From Crocodylus rhombifer (Eukaryota; Chordata; Crocodylia; Crocodylidae): a stretch of 64,000 bases of DNA. This document shows, piece after piece, positions 22,675 through 34,592 of the stretch. Made by a program: the position numbers and the translations under genes. Within the stretch, counting starts at the first letter, position 1, and every line of letters starts with the position of its first letter. Under the pieces are notes generated by a model, which saw only the letters and a list, made by a program, of their open reading frames with translations, had not been told where the DNA came from and made no database searches. The stretch spans positions 655,630 through 719,629 of the forward strand of contig JAVSML010024260.1 of NCBI GenBank assembly GCA_038503035.1, in the 5' to 3' direction.

Positions 22675-23160
22675 TAGGCTAGGGACAGACATTACATATA
22701 AACCAGTACAACTGATCAGAAACCGATCTGTAACACAACAGAAGTTTGGTGCACATAAAGTGCTTTCAAAAATGGCAATACTGGTTTAAGATAAACTTGG
22801 ATGGATGTAGTCTCAGACTTAACTGACTTAGGTTAAATAGTTTATTGAACTTCTGTCCCAGGTCCCTTCCAGATTCAAGTTAACTCACACTCCCCCAGCA
22901 TCCCAGGATGTTTTGTACCTCCTTTACAGAGTGGGTGGGCTAGCCTTGGCCCAAGCTGTCTGCTCCAGCTGAGCAGGGAGGCATTCTCTAGCGCCCCCTG
23001 GCTTCTGGCCTGGGCCATTGCAGGCATGTGGCTGCATTTCTGGTATCAAACATAAATGTATGTTCACTTGCTTATCAATTAAATCTTTGTAACTTAAACT
23101 AACCTGCAAAGATTGAATCAATTCAGCCTTGGGCTTTTTGAGTGGCTGTACTTAGCCCTA
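22675..23160 (+). mobile_element. Interspersed family X, shortened copy with both ends
   Basis: It begins TAGGCTAGGGACAGACATT and ends CTGTACTTAGCCCTA. It keeps the CCAGTACAACTGATCAG / CTGGTTTAAGATAAACTTG region, the TTCAAGTTAACTCACAC block and the AACTTAAACTAACCTGC end shared with the other copies, but most of the GC-rich middle is deleted. Confidence 0.65.
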
Positions 23161-26100
23161 ATAACAAGTAACAAGAAGTCAAGCTTTATGAGTTGGTCAC
23201 ATTTTCTTTTCTTCTTTTTCCTTTTTTTGACAAAGCCATGTTTTTCATTTGAAAATGTCATTTTGCCAAAATTGAAACTTCCCAAGAATAGAAGCTGTTC
23301 TGAATCATTTTTTCAAATTCAGTACATTATTTTTATAAGCCTTTGATACAGTGGAAGTATTTAATTTTGATGTTTTCTAAATACAAAATAATTGGGTATT
23401 TCCATTTTTGAAAGGACTCCATTTTTTGAACATTTTCAAAATTAAGGTAATTATGGTAAAAAGAAATTCAAAATGGTTGCTATCAAATGGAAATGTTTCA
23501 AAATTCTGTTTTGATTGGTCTGAATTGATGTTTTCTTAGTTTTGTAAAAAACCTTGAATTCTTCAAGATGTGGAACAGGAAAACCTTAGTTTTTTACATC
23601 TAATCCAACATTGACTGTTTTCGTTCTAAAGTACTGCCTAGTACCAAATTGAGCCACTGATTCATGACAGATACATAAAGTAAGTCACAGACTGAAACAT
23701 CAGTGGCCACTTCCTGAAACAACTAGAAAGCTCCATGCAAGTACAGTCTGCTATAATTGCAAAAATCAGATGGAAAGATTAAATGATCGATAGGTTTTGA
23801 TGAATGTGAAGCATGCACAAGGGTAAAGGATGACCATGTAATGAGGAGTAATCTGGCTGTGGTAGAAGAACATCCCATATTGGGCATTATACCAGACGGG
23901 CTGTTTTATTTGGGCCTCTGTACAAGAAAACAAACCCTGGTTAAACTTGGAGAGGACTGGGGAGCTCTGCATTCAATGTAAACTCATGTGTTGCACACAG
24001 CTAAAGCTGACTGCAGTGCTCATCATTTAAAAAGTTGTTGAATTTAAGTGCAAAGGTACATTGCAGTGTGTCTTTCAGAACACCTAAGTTTCCAATGTTT
24101 TATTGGAATTCATAGATCCAACATGGCCCTCTAGTGGCCATTGTACATATATCAACAGTGCAGTGGCAGAGCTGGAGAAATTTGAGAGGATCTGATCTCA
24201 GATACGGATCTAAGCATTCCAGGTTCATTCCATTATAAAGCTCCTTTCAGGTACTTGTACATGGGTTTTTTTGGAGAAAAAATGAAAAATCTCAGGCAGA
24301 GCTGAAATTTCTAATGTTTCACCTTAACTTCAAAGTGTTCTTCTTTTTAGAAAAATGTGAATATGGCAGAGGTTTTCCCTACCAGTTAAAGTACAAACCA
24401 AAAAGATTTTTACAAAAGGAGAAGTAAAATAAATGTTAATACTTTCTCTGAATTAACCCTCTGTGCCAAGAGATAGGGAGACTGTTCATAATGCAACCCA
24501 TGTGGATACACAAGACATTTAGAGTGGGGGATAAAAAACACCAGATGTCATAGAGCCCCTTTTGTTTTAGTGGGGCCTCACACAACAACATGAAATTGCT
24601 TATTTTCACCTGCCCCAGGCTTGCAGAGGATGACAGAACTAAGGACCCATTCCAAAACCCATTGATGTGAATGGCTGTACCCCGTGATGCCATTTTTCTG
24701 ACAAATGTGATGCTTTTGTAATGGGAGGTAAAGACACATTGATATATTCTGTCTGTCCTTGTTTTTTATTTTGGGTTTTTTCTTTCCAAAGAAAAACTTG
24801 GACAATTGGCTTTTACCATCTTTTGTAGGTGATTTCCTCACCACCTCATATTCCTTCTCCCTTGCTCCGTGTCTATTTTTTTAGCTATTTCCCTGAATCA
24901 CCCATTTATTTGCCCACAAGCAAAAAAAGAAAATCCACTGTCTCACTAAGGAGCACAAGCAGAAGAACACATAAAATCAAATGGTATGGTTTGCACTATT
25001 TTTCCAGTGTAAGATTTCCTCTTTTTTTTCTGACTCTGAAAAAAACATGCCTCCCCTGCCAAGACAACATGGCGATGGATGCCTTTCAAGAACCAGGGGT
25101 AGAGAGATAAATAGGTAAGACAGATTAGATTCCTCTCTTTAGACAGTTGCCTCTGAGTACTCTGTTGGCATTCAGATCAAGACAATACGAGGGGAATTTT
25201 ATCTTCCTTTTGGCTCTATCCCTGTGGGCTTGTTCAAAATCAGCTTTTTGGAACAAAATGTATATACTTTTCAACAGAAAATAATTTTCATTTCCAGTAG
25301 AAATAGTAAAGCCATTCCCAAATGAAGTGTGAATCATTCCAAAAGGCAGATTTCATCTGTTTTGTTGAAGGTGTGGCATTTGTACGCAGGCTGAGTCACT
25401 TATGCTGCAAAATAATAAGTGATAGACTGCCAAGGGACCCATGGGAATATTCCTTATGAGGGCTTCTTGTGACCTCATAAAACACAATTGATTTATGATT
25501 TTGCCAGAAGTCACAGATGGAAAAATTTCTTTGTTTAACTGTTGCTCGTGTTTTGTTATTATAATTCAGTGTATTGATCTGTGACTGGCTATTACAATGC
25601 ACTCTTGTTTCTCTGTGACAGCTGGTGACATTTTCTCGTACTGTACCAGCACCAGCAGATTCACTCACTGAAATTCTCAAGTCTTGGGTCTAGGGAAAAA
25701 ATTTAGAGTTCATTGTTCTGTGGAGCGAGAAGCCTCCCCTCCTCTTTGTGCATCCTGATAAAAGTGTTATATTTAATTAACTTCCTTTAAAGAATCCGGT
25801 TTCAAATGACTCCAGTTTAACTGGTAAAAGATATAGTAATCCTATTCAAAACTTTCTAAAAATAAAATAATGTCGTTGTTGAGTTTCAGACAATGATTTA
25901 TTTGAAAAAACAGAGTGATGGCAGCAACTATTCTCAAAAATCGGCTAGTCGCCTTACCAGTGGATAGCTGAAAATATGTCTCTACTGAATACTGTAGTAT
26001 AACACAGAGATGCCTGAACCAGCACTAAAGGAGAAGAGCTAGCTATTTTGCCTTCAAGCTGGGAAGCAGTATATAGTAGCCTATGTGGAGCTTTGTACTA

Positions 26101-26464
26101 TCGTAGCGTGACTGCTTCTGATCCCCTGGTAGCTTGTTGAATGCTAGGTTGAGTATCTATACACTGTATGAACACCTTCAGTGCTGACATGCCCAATGAC
26201 TGGCACTTCTTCTTTTAGAAGTTGAGGGTGACTGCTTCTGGAATGACAGCACTTCCTGTCATAAATGTGAGGAAATACAAGTGAATTCTGAAGATGCACC
26301 CAGTAACTGATATGTTCATTTTGGATTATAAAGTGCCATTTATAATGCAACTGTAATCTAAGGGCTGAACAATCTTTAAAAGCTCATTACAAATTTGGAA
26401 ATATTTCAGCCTTCAGTGGAATATAGAAACCAGGGGGTAGAAGGTAACAAATGTTTAACTTCAT
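23161..26464. other. No gene seen; AT-rich DNA
   Basis: The stretch 23.2-23.6 kb is dense in AAAATG/CATTTT words and may be a decayed repeat related to the sequence at 24.25-24.37 kb. Nothing coding is supported. The 94-codon frame at 24829-25110 starts in a polypyrimidine region and has no family resemblance. Confidence 0.4.
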
Positions 26465-27571
26465 TGTAACAGAGGGCCTGGGGCTCTCTGTTCCTGTAGT
26501 GGGGGAAGCACTTCAGAGCAGGCAGGGGGGCAGCAGCTGCTGGCTGCCAGGGCAACAGGGCAAATGAGGCAATTTGCAGGCACCTGCTAGCAGCCTGCTA
26601 ACCCGAAGTGGGCAGAGCCCCAGGAGCATATAAGCCTGGGGCTTGGGCTGGCAAACCACTCTAGCCCTGCCAGCTGCAGAGTTAGGACCTCCTGCCCAGG
26701 GAAGATAGATTTCTTGCTTTTCTGCCTGCAGGAACACCGAGGCTCAGAGAGCTGACAAAGAGCCAGGCTGGGAGGTGTTATGCCAGTGCAAGAGGTGAAG
26801 GAAGATTTGCCCTCTTAAAGGAATAGAAGGCTGTTTTCACTATTGTTGCTTATGTTATAGCCTGGGGGCTTATGCTTAGGTTGTGTTTACACCAGTGGTT
26901 TGGGTTGGGACTGTAAGGGGCAGTATATGGAGGTCCCACTAGTGTCTAAGGGCCACACAATTGCCTTGAGCTACTATTGATCCCAGAGAAAGGCAGAGTG
27001 CAAGGCTGCAGAGCCAGACAGGGGCCTGTGCCCGTATGGATTACAGCGAGACAGGGGCCAGGGGCCTGGCAGGCAGGGGCCAGGTGATTGGAAGGGACAA
27101 ACCAGAGCTAGTCAAAGCCAGGTCTGACAAAGTAGGCCCAGGCTAGAAGGCCTAGCAAGAGTAAAGGGGTGGAGACTGAGAAGGCTGAAGCCCCAACCAG
27201 AGAACAACAGTATAACAACACCCTTGAGGCCTAGGGCATAGTGTAGGGAAGGATTTGGAGCCATGCAACTAGCCTTTAAGGCTTTGGGTGCCCTACAGGG
27301 CACAGTTGACCTGAGCAGCCCAGTGAGGGGCCTGAGAACTAGTGAGGCCCAGTGGGGGGCCTGGAGGAATAGGGAGGACCAGTAGGGTGCCAGGGAACCC
27401 TAGCAGCGGTTCAGTCAGACTAGGACTACGCAAAGACCTGTGAGCAGCCTCCCTATTTATTATATTTCCATCAAGGCATGGTAGACAATATGGGAAGGCG
27501 CCCTAGGGGTGGAGCAAGGCATTGTCGCAGAGCCACTAGGGGGTCTCACTGCCACCCCGGTGTAGCAAAAC
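26465..27571 (+). mobile_element. LTR-like GC-rich element with TATA promoter
   Basis: The block starts TGTAACAGAGGG and rises sharply in GC. A promoter-like GAGCATATAAGCCTGGGG lies at about 26624-26641. It contains a minisatellite of about three 30-33-bp units (GCCCAGTGAGGGGCCTG, GCCCAGTGGGGGGCCTGG, GACCAGTAGGGTGCC) at 27318-27400, and ends near CCACCCCGGTGTAG. This looks like a solo LTR of a retrotransposon. I could not identify the exact 3' end or a TSD. Confidence 0.45.
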
Positions 27572-27859
27572 CCACAGTTTTTCTTTTTTTAATTTTAAAA
27601 TGAATTCCCTCCCCTTCCCCAACCATTTCTGACTTTCTCTCCCCCTCTCTATTCCCTACAGATAAGTATAAGTAATCTAAGACGTAGGATAAGCTTTAAC
27701 ATTCTCTTTTAGGTAGTAAGTACTATTTTTCTCTCCCCTCTTTGCAAATAAGTGCCCTGCTATTTTGATACAGATACCCACTGCTTCACAAGCGATATTT
27801 ATGTTTGTATTGATTTTTTTACTGCTTTTATATTGTGCGATTACTGTTTCAGGCCTACA

Positions 27860-29942
27860 TATGTAAATTAGCATAAGTTATGTCAAGTTTCCGTCTTGTA
27901 ATGTCAAGCCTCCATCTCGTGCCCCCTGACCTATGACTCATACCTACCCTTCCTATGTAACTTGGTTCCTGGATGAATGGGGGTGAATGCAGGTACCTGA
28001 GAGACAATGGCAGTGGGTCTAAAAATAGTTCCCTCTGAATGACTGAACCATTAACACCAATACTGGGGCCAATGACCCAACCATTGGAACCACCCTCAGC
28101 ATTCAAGAAACAAAAGATAAGGCAACCCACCATTGTACCAAGGCTGCACATGCTCAGTAAGAACACCTGGAACCCTCTGAAACAGGACTGACCTTGCCTG
28201 GACAGGCCCTCCCCATAGGAGATCAGAGGTAGTATGCCCCATAAGAAGGGGTATGGAAGACTGACTCCTTGGAACACCCTTTCCATCTGGACCAGCACCA
28301 TGCCACACCGCCCATCCACCCAGAGGCCCAGCTGGCAACCCCCTCTGGACAACACCTGCTGGACAAGGACCCCTTTCCACCCTGGATAGGTAGCTATCAC
28401 CCCCACCCCCTCTTCAATCAAGGACCTGGACTCTGCTTCTCTTTCCTACCTGGACTCCAACCCTTCCACTGAGTGTTTTTTCTGCTGCCATGGTGAGTGC
28501 TTGTGTGTGCGCGAACCAATAACTCAGGGGTGGGCAAAAATACTACCTGTGGGCCATTCTATCTGGCCCACAGGGCCTCTAAAAAATTTGGAAAATTAAT
28601 ATTTCTTTGCCCTTGGTTCCTGTCAAAAATGACAGGAGCCGAGGGCAGTAGGACCCAGGGGAAGCCCAGTGGACTCCAACAACAGTGGGGCCCACCCGGC
28701 TCTGCCTCCCAGCCAGAAGCCCCAGTGCAGTTTCTGGGCTGGGAGCACATGATTGCCCTGACACGGGAAGCTCAGGTAAGTGGGGTGGGGGGAAACCCAG
28801 GCAGGGAAGGAGCATGGGGGGGAGGGAAGTAGCCCTTCCCCGCCCACACCCGGTGCCCCACGCTACAGCTGCAGACAGTCCCATGTGGGCTACAAGCACC
28901 TGCAGTGTGGGGCACCAGGCGTAGGGCGGGGGAAGGGCTGCTTCCCCCATGCTCAGCTTTTCCCTGGGCTCTTAACCTGCACAGAGAAAAGTGGCCCCTC
29001 CCTGCCCCATGCCCAGTGCCCTGTGCTGCAGGCGCTCGCAGCCCATGCAGGGCTGTCCGGAGTAGGCACAGGCAGCCCCATGCAGTATGCAAGCAGCTGC
29101 AGCGCAGGGCACTGGGCATGGGGTGGGCAGGGGCTGCTTTCTCCCCACCCACACTTAGCACCTCATTGTAACCTGGCCTCACTGCCAGGCTGGTAGTGGG
29201 GTGGGTTACAAGCTGGTGCTGAGCATGGGGAAAAGTGGCCCCTTGCCTACTCCATGGCCAGTGCCCCATGCTGCAGCCACTCATAGCCTGCCTGGGGCTG
29301 CCTGTGCCTGCTCCAGACAGCCCTGCATGGGCTGCAAGTGCCTGCAACATGGGGTGCCAGCATTGGGGCAGGTGAGGGGCCACTTTTCCCCACACTCAGC
29401 ACCAGCTTCATCCCTGCTGATGAACAGGGTGGTCAGGGCTGTGCGCTGCCCCACACCTGTACTGTGGGGCTGGAGGGCACTGGGAGTGAGTGGGTGGGGA
29501 TCCAGTGGGAGCATAGGGCCCCCACCAGTATCCCAGGGCTAGTGCCGGTGGGGCCCAGAGCCAGGTGGCAGGAGTGCGGGGTTCCAGCTGGCAGGGGCTC
29601 TATGGAGCCGGGCCAGCTCCCACCTCCCTGCTGGGGCAGCCCAGCCCAGCTTCACAGACCCCTGCCAGCCTGTGCCCCACTTTGGGCCCCTCCGGTGCTG
29701 ACCCTGGGACATTGGTCCCAAGACATTGAGATGTTGGTCCCAAGCTGGTGACCAGGGGGCAGGGCATCTGTCAAGGGACAATGGCTACCCATGCAGCCCT
29801 CGACAGCCTGCCAAAACTGAGTAAGCAGCCCTCCGTTCAAAATGATTGCCTGCCCCTACAATAACTTCATGGGGCTATGTAGTGTGTTGTCTGTTTAATA
29901 AAACTGTTATTTGGACCCCTGAGTTGGGTTTGCTTTACTACA
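27860..29942 (+). mobile_element. Retroviral-type LTR interrupted by a hAT element
   Basis: Sequence beginning near ATGTAAATTAGC/TGTCAAGTTTCC is interrupted by the hAT at 28525-29858. It then resumes with CTGTTTAATAAAACTG (AATAAA at 29897-29902) and a U5-like tail ending TTTACTACA at 29942. A CCATAAGAAGG box near 28239 may be the TATA element. No gag or pol is adjacent, so it is probably a solo LTR. Its 5' end is uncertain. Confidence 0.45.
28525..29858. mobile_element. hAT-type element, 1334 bp, with perfect 8-bp TSD
   Basis: CAATAACT occurs at 28517-28524 and 29859-29866. The ends are CAGGGGTGGGCAA and the inverted TTGCCTGCCCCTA. The GC-rich interior contains three or four modules of about 120-170 bp (near 28840, 29010 and 29240). 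Each is built from words such as CAGTGCCC, GCTGCAG, CCCATGCAGGGCTG and CACTGGGCATGGG, which pair with one another as internal palindromes. Open frames of up to 207 codons on both strands are by-products of this composition. No transposase is present. Confidence 0.88.
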
Positions 29943-30269
29943 GTCCAGCCTTGCTCCAATTTCTGCTCCTCACCCCTCTAACTTCTGTCTCATTTCTCCC
30001 TCTCCTGCTTCTGCTTGATTTTTGTCTAACTTTTGGGGTGTATAGTGTATGTGCTTGAATTGGTGATAGATATGCATGTGCCTAGGCTAGTTTGGATGTG
30101 TATGTGCCTGAGTTGGTAGTGTGTGTGTGTATGCACCTGATTGATTTGTGTGTAATATAGCAATGATTCCAGAGGAAAACAGTAACCCTATCAAGCATGT
30201 CATAGTTGTCTAAGTGGACATTAACCAAGATATCAGAGCAGGTATCCTGTTGTTGCACATAAGCAGGGT

Positions 30270-30568
30270 CTATACACATGCTCTGGAGTAGATGGGGGAT
30301 CGTTTAATTAGAGCAGCTTTGAGGGCTTCTCTAGTTAAAGCCCCAGCAGTATCATGTATATTCAGCATCCTGTGCTTCAAAATGGTGGTGGGGGCTCTTG
30401 AACCTAAGCTCATTCAAAGAGCTTTAGTTCAAGCACTCCCACTGACATTTTGAAGTGTGGGGATGCTGAATAGATATGATGTGGAGGCTGCTGGAGAGTG
30501 ATTAATTGAGTCTGGTCACATACGTGCTAATTAGCACATGTTGGAGCAGACATCTGGCATGTGCATAG
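30270..30568. mobile_element. Foldback MITE, copy 1
   Basis: The ends CTATACACATGC and GCATGTGCATAG are inverted. The core holds long arms at about 30361-30411 and 30419-30470, with AAAATGGTGGTGGGGGCTC opposite GCACTCCCACTGACATTTT. A related element lies at 44155-44463 with the same AATGGTGGTGGGG core and the same TTAATTAGAGC-type flanks. Confidence 0.6.
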
Positions 30569-30595
30569 GTGTTTGCAGTCACAACTTTACCTTTT

Positions 30596-30705
30596 TTTGG
30601 AGGTAGTTGTGGGGGTGCAAGCCCCCACAGGGCTCAGGCGGCCTTGGCCACACCTGGCCTCCAACTGTCCTCCTTGGGGCTTGTACCCCCACGACTACCT
30701 CCAAA
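30596..30705. repeat. 30-bp foldback flanking a 50-bp spacer
   Basis: Arms 30596-30625 and 30676-30705 are reverse complements at 28 of 30 positions (TTTGGAGGTAGTTGTGGGGG and its inverse). The spacer and right arm (CAGGGCTCAGGCGGCCTTGG onward) also occur at 33235-33315 inside the solo LTR on the same strand. This foldback therefore appears to be made from a piece of that LTR family. Confidence 0.75.
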
Positions 30706-31954
30706 TGTAAAACAATCACAAGTCACTGAATACCAATTGGCTGATCAAATATACAATTGTAGTTCGCCTAAGTGACGTGCAGGTGAGAGCAGAGGTAATA
30801 AACTTCCTTTCCTTACATTTCCCCTAATGAGTTTGATACAAATATGACCCCTATGCATGGGATACGATTTCATGAAACAAGCTTCCCACTTCCCCAGCCA
30901 ACAAAGACAATATGGAATTCCCACCATGAGGAAGGACTTCCAGTAAAGGACTCCTTCTGAGAAGTGGTTCCACCCTAACATAGGGCTATGGATAATTCAT
31001 ACTGACTGACCCGTACTCATAATGTTGCATCCCATAACACCTTGCATTAACTAGAGCCTTATCCTGCCAAATTCTTATTCCCAGATTGAAACCCCAAATC
31101 AGGATGGCACATAGCTGCAGGCAGGGCCATCTCCTGCAGATGCCTAGGGCCCTATGCTTTGGGGAGGCCCTGCAGAGCCAGGCAGAATGATCATGGCAAC
31201 TGCATGCTGCCACTGACAGCTTCACATCTGGCCACTTGCTACCCTTCCCTCCCCCCCCACTGGCAGCAGCTTCTTCTCATCCAGGGCTCATGGGATCAGG
31301 GCAGGGGCAGGACCCTGCACAGACTGATTTGCCCCAGGTCCTGCACCCTGCTCAGGCTTGATATTAATGTATAAATTGAGGCCTGGGAATCTAGATGTTC
31401 AGGTTCATATCATGAATCTTTAAATCCTTGAAAAACATTTTTGAAACAAGAGATTGGACCTCAAAACAAAGAAAAAAGTATACATCCAGAATACATCTTG
31501 AACATCTGCAGTTCCTTTTTGTGGTATTTTGTAAGTCATTCTTCTTTTTCTTTTTAATAAAAAAGAATTAACCTCACAAGAGGGAAATTGTTATTTTTCA
31601 AACTGCTTAGCCTTGCTGTGTGTGAATAGTTCCTGTGTTTCACTGCTTACCAAATATGGCTGTATTTGAATGAGGGTTGAAGTGACTTCCATGCATTTTT
31701 GTGTTTCTGTACAGAGAGATTATACCGTAGCATATGGTATAATAAAGGTTTTATTATTCCCAGTCTGAGATGTTTGCAATACTCATAAACATTAAAGCCA
31801 TGGGCAAGTTATTCAGGTCATCCCAGACTCATTGCAATTAAGCCTTTATACGCTTTGCAGTCCATCTGCCTTTTGTTTACATAATGTATTTTTAAGGTAA
31901 GCAATTTTAAGAATTATTACAAATAATAACACTTGGTACCTTTCACTGTTATTA
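30706..31954. other. No gene seen
   Basis: This is mixed AT-rich sequence. The region 31105-31350 is richer in GC but has no recognisable ends. A donor-like AAGGTAAGC at 31885 has no open partner exon. Confidence 0.4.
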
Positions 31955-32062
31955 TTAGCTAATTAAAACCCAAAGTATCATTGTTATTATCCCCATCTGC
32001 TAGACAGGGAACCCATGTGCCACAAGTGTTATCTGGCTTACCAGAATCAGAGCTTTATTCTT
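31955..32062 (-). repeat. MIR-like SINE fragment, reverse orientation
   Basis: TTATTATCCCCATCTGC, then AGACAGGGAAC, then GTTATCTGGCTTACC, then AATCAGAGC follow the order of the antisense MIR 3' half (TTATTATCCCCATTTTAC, GAGGAAACTGAG, and so on). The match is degraded. Confidence 0.55.
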
Positions 32063-32313
32063 GGGGGAAAGCCTAGAAAGGAGGCCAGTATGATGGCTCT
32101 CACTTTAGGATGGTAATTGCAGCACAGTGTTTTCACTCTTTAGGAGAGTTTAGCATTTTTAACATTGTTTAACATTTCCTCTGGAGCCATTTTTCACATT
32201 CCTCCACCTGGAAAGCTTTGCTTCAACTCTACAGGTGTAGAAAGCAAAATGTTCTTTCAGTCTCAAAAGGAAAAAAAAAACCCCCCAAAAACTTTAACAT
32301 AGCTTTTCTATAA

Positions 32314-33699
32314 TGTAAAAGGGAGCCTACCAGGGCCAATCTCTGCATGGCCCACCCCCCCTGTTCTTGGGCTGACTGCCTTCTCACCTGCCATGCCTTG
32401 GTCTTAATTGATTAATTAATAGATGTAATTAGGCAGGAGGCTGCCCATCTACCGCCCCGCTGCTAGGGGGTGCTATCTGCAGCTCCATTCCTCCCCTACA
32501 CCGTAGCCCAAGCCTTGCAGATGACATCATGATGTTCTCATATGCGCCAGTCCCCCACAATGGGGCCCAGAATCCTGCTGTAGGACCCCCAGCTGAGTTC
32601 CTCCTTTCAGGCGAGCTCTGCCGCTGTCATACTGGGCCATATATCTTCCTGCCACCGGTTCCCCTTCGGGTGTGGTCCCGTCAGTGGGACCTTTGGCTCA
32701 CACTAGCCCCAGCCCACCTCCAGGCCAGTCAGGACCCCAAGCCCCTGGCTCTTGGGCATCCCTCTCCATCAGCCTCCTTGCCCTTCTGACCCTCCTGGGC
32801 CAGTCAGGGAAAGCTCTGGCAGGCTTCGCTGTATGACCTGTACTCTTTTCCTGGAGTCCCCCTCTCTGGGTCCTCCTTTATGGAGGTGGGGAGCTGGGGT
32901 ACCTTACACCACAACTGGTGCCTCAGAGTCTCACAGGGGACTTTCACTTCCCCCCTGGGCAGCAGGTCATGGTGCTACTACTGGTGTTGTATTTGACCCA
33001 AACTCTGCCTCCCCACATTGGAGGACTTACTGGGGTCAGAACTCAGCTCTCTCTCTCTCTCTGGCTGAGCCCCCCCCACACACACTGGGGGCTCCACACG
33101 CTGTCCCCCCTCACACTGGGGGCTCCACACTGCTCATAACACCCCCTTTACTCAGGGTCTCCGGGCTTCCCTCCACAGGTGGCCTCAGGTGGTCATAGCT
33201 ATGCCTGGCCCCAACTCTCCTCCTCGGGGTCTCGAACCCCCACAGGGCTCAGGCGGCCTTGGCCACACCTGGCCTCCAACTCTCCTCCTCAGGGCTTGCA
33301 CCCCCACAACTACCTCGGGTGTACACAACCCACCCAAAGGTGAGGGCTAAGGGTTAAGGCACCCCAACCCACCTTTCACCAGGGTGATCACTGGCCTGGC
33401 ATTTCCTGGGGGCTCCCGCACCACTGGGAGACCCACCAGGCCACCCACTCCCGGCAAGGTGTAGTTTTAGGTCATCCCCAGGACCAGGAGCCTCCTACCA
33501 TCCCCTACAGTTCCTCCTTTACCTCCAGATGAAACTCAGCAATCCTCTAACCAAGTGGTGTTACTGCCTACCCTCCAGTAGCCAAACTGCCTTGTTTATA
33601 TAGGCAGCCCTGAGCCTGAAATGGCTCCCCTCATTAGGCACCTGAAGGCTGCCAGCTCCAGGGCCTTGAAGTGGCAGGCACACCTAGTGCCCTGCCACA
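32314..33699 (-). mobile_element. Solo LTR, 1386 bp, reverse orientation, 5-bp TSD
   Basis: TATAA occurs at 32309-32313 and 33700-33704. On the minus strand the element runs TGTGGCAGGGCACTAGG to CCCTTTTACA, a standard TGT...ACA pair, with a CTATATAAACAAGG promoter about 100 bp inside (plus 33590-33604). It includes a two-unit 64-bp tandem repeat at 33185-33311, a CT-run at 33047-33062 and a doubled CACTGGGGGCTCCACAC at 33085-33132. No retroviral genes are attached. Frames crossing it (for example 32752-33198) are not coding. Confidence 0.8.
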
Positions 33700-33704
33700 T
33701 ATAA

Positions 33705-34325
33705 CATTACACAGTGTTGGGATAACCTATTCTGTACCTCAGTGGCAGGCCTGGGATCATGCCTCTCCACTGTTGTAAAACCTGCATCCTTGGCTATGGG
33801 AGGCACCAGATGGAACCTTAAGTCTCATGATTCTTAGATTGAATATGACCAGTGTAATTTCTAGTCAGTCCCTAGTTTTAGAGAGTGCGTGCTTGAAGGG
33901 AAAAAGAAAAACATTTTTGTGGTAGAATATTTTAGTTTGAAAATGTGTCTGTTTGGAAGCTGCTGAGGAATATGGAATGTCTGGGGTAGATGTGTGGGCG
34001 ACGTGCAGGTGTGGAAGCCAAATGGCCCAAATAGCTGCAGGTTTATTCACAGGAGCATAATTGTATATTTGTATGTATACAGTACATACTCTGTTCCCTC
34101 TAATTAGAATGGTGAATATTTCAAATGATGCAGTAACTTTAACTACAGCAAAGAAGTAAATGTCAGTATTCTAAAGATGCTCAGTTACTCTGAATGTAGG
34201 TACACACAGATTGTCTACTACTACATGTTATTTTGGGGGGATATTTTATCTTATGGGTTTAGGATCTGAATTATCTTCTTACTAGATATCGGTGTAGTCC
34301 TGGTGCTATCTGAATTCACAGCATT
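33705..34325. other. No gene seen
   Basis: No coding or repeat signature could be supported between the solo LTR and the hairpin. Confidence 0.4.
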
Positions 34326-34391
34326 CTTGGAAGTTGAGGACTCTCAGGGCATGTAGGTGTAGACACACCCTGAGAGTCCTCAACTTCCAAG
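34326..34391. repeat. Perfect 24-bp inverted repeat with 18-nt loop
   Basis: The arm at 34326-34349 (CTTGGAAGTTGAGGACTCTC...) is the exact reverse complement of 34368-34391. The loop contains GTAGGTGTAGACACA. A transcript of either strand would fold into an uninterrupted 24-bp stem. The old repeats around it have lost such symmetry, so this pair is either recent or maintained. Confidence 0.85.
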
Positions 34392-34397
34392 GTACTA

Positions 34398-34592
34398 GAA
34401 TGTGGCACGCAAAGGCATTTTGTTTGCCATGCACACCTCAGGGAGGATAGCAGGAAGGGCCCGGGGCTGCATTGCCACAACCAGGATTGGGCCCCTCATA
34501 GCTCCCCTGCCACCTGCCCCTGGCATGCCAACACCTTATCAGTCGAGGTCACGGGTGTTTTTGGCACTGTGCCCAAAAACATTGCTGACCCC
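34398..34592. mobile_element. hAT fragment (GGGGTCAGCAATGTTTTTGGGC-type end)
   Basis: The right end GCCCAAAAACATTGCTGACC, then CCTGG, is the inverse of the CAGGGGTCRGCAAYGTTT hAT terminus. The left side keeps only TGTGGCACGCAAAGGCATTT, so the first bases are lost at the junction with the hairpin. GTTTGCCATGCACACC is typical of the subterminal part. Confidence 0.55.

Noticed and set aside
27855..28421. 188-codon minus-strand open frame
   Set aside because: It covers the U3-like part of an LTR. It has no homology-like features and runs against the LTR's own orientation.
28440..28500. Splice donor CCATG|GTGAGT at about 28494
   Set aside because: It lies within LTR sequence with no open upstream exon.
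28772..29395. 207-codon minus-strand open frame, and the 138-codon plus frame opposite
   Set aside because: Both lie inside a GC-rich hAT with palindromic modules. Open frames on both strands follow from low stop-codon density.
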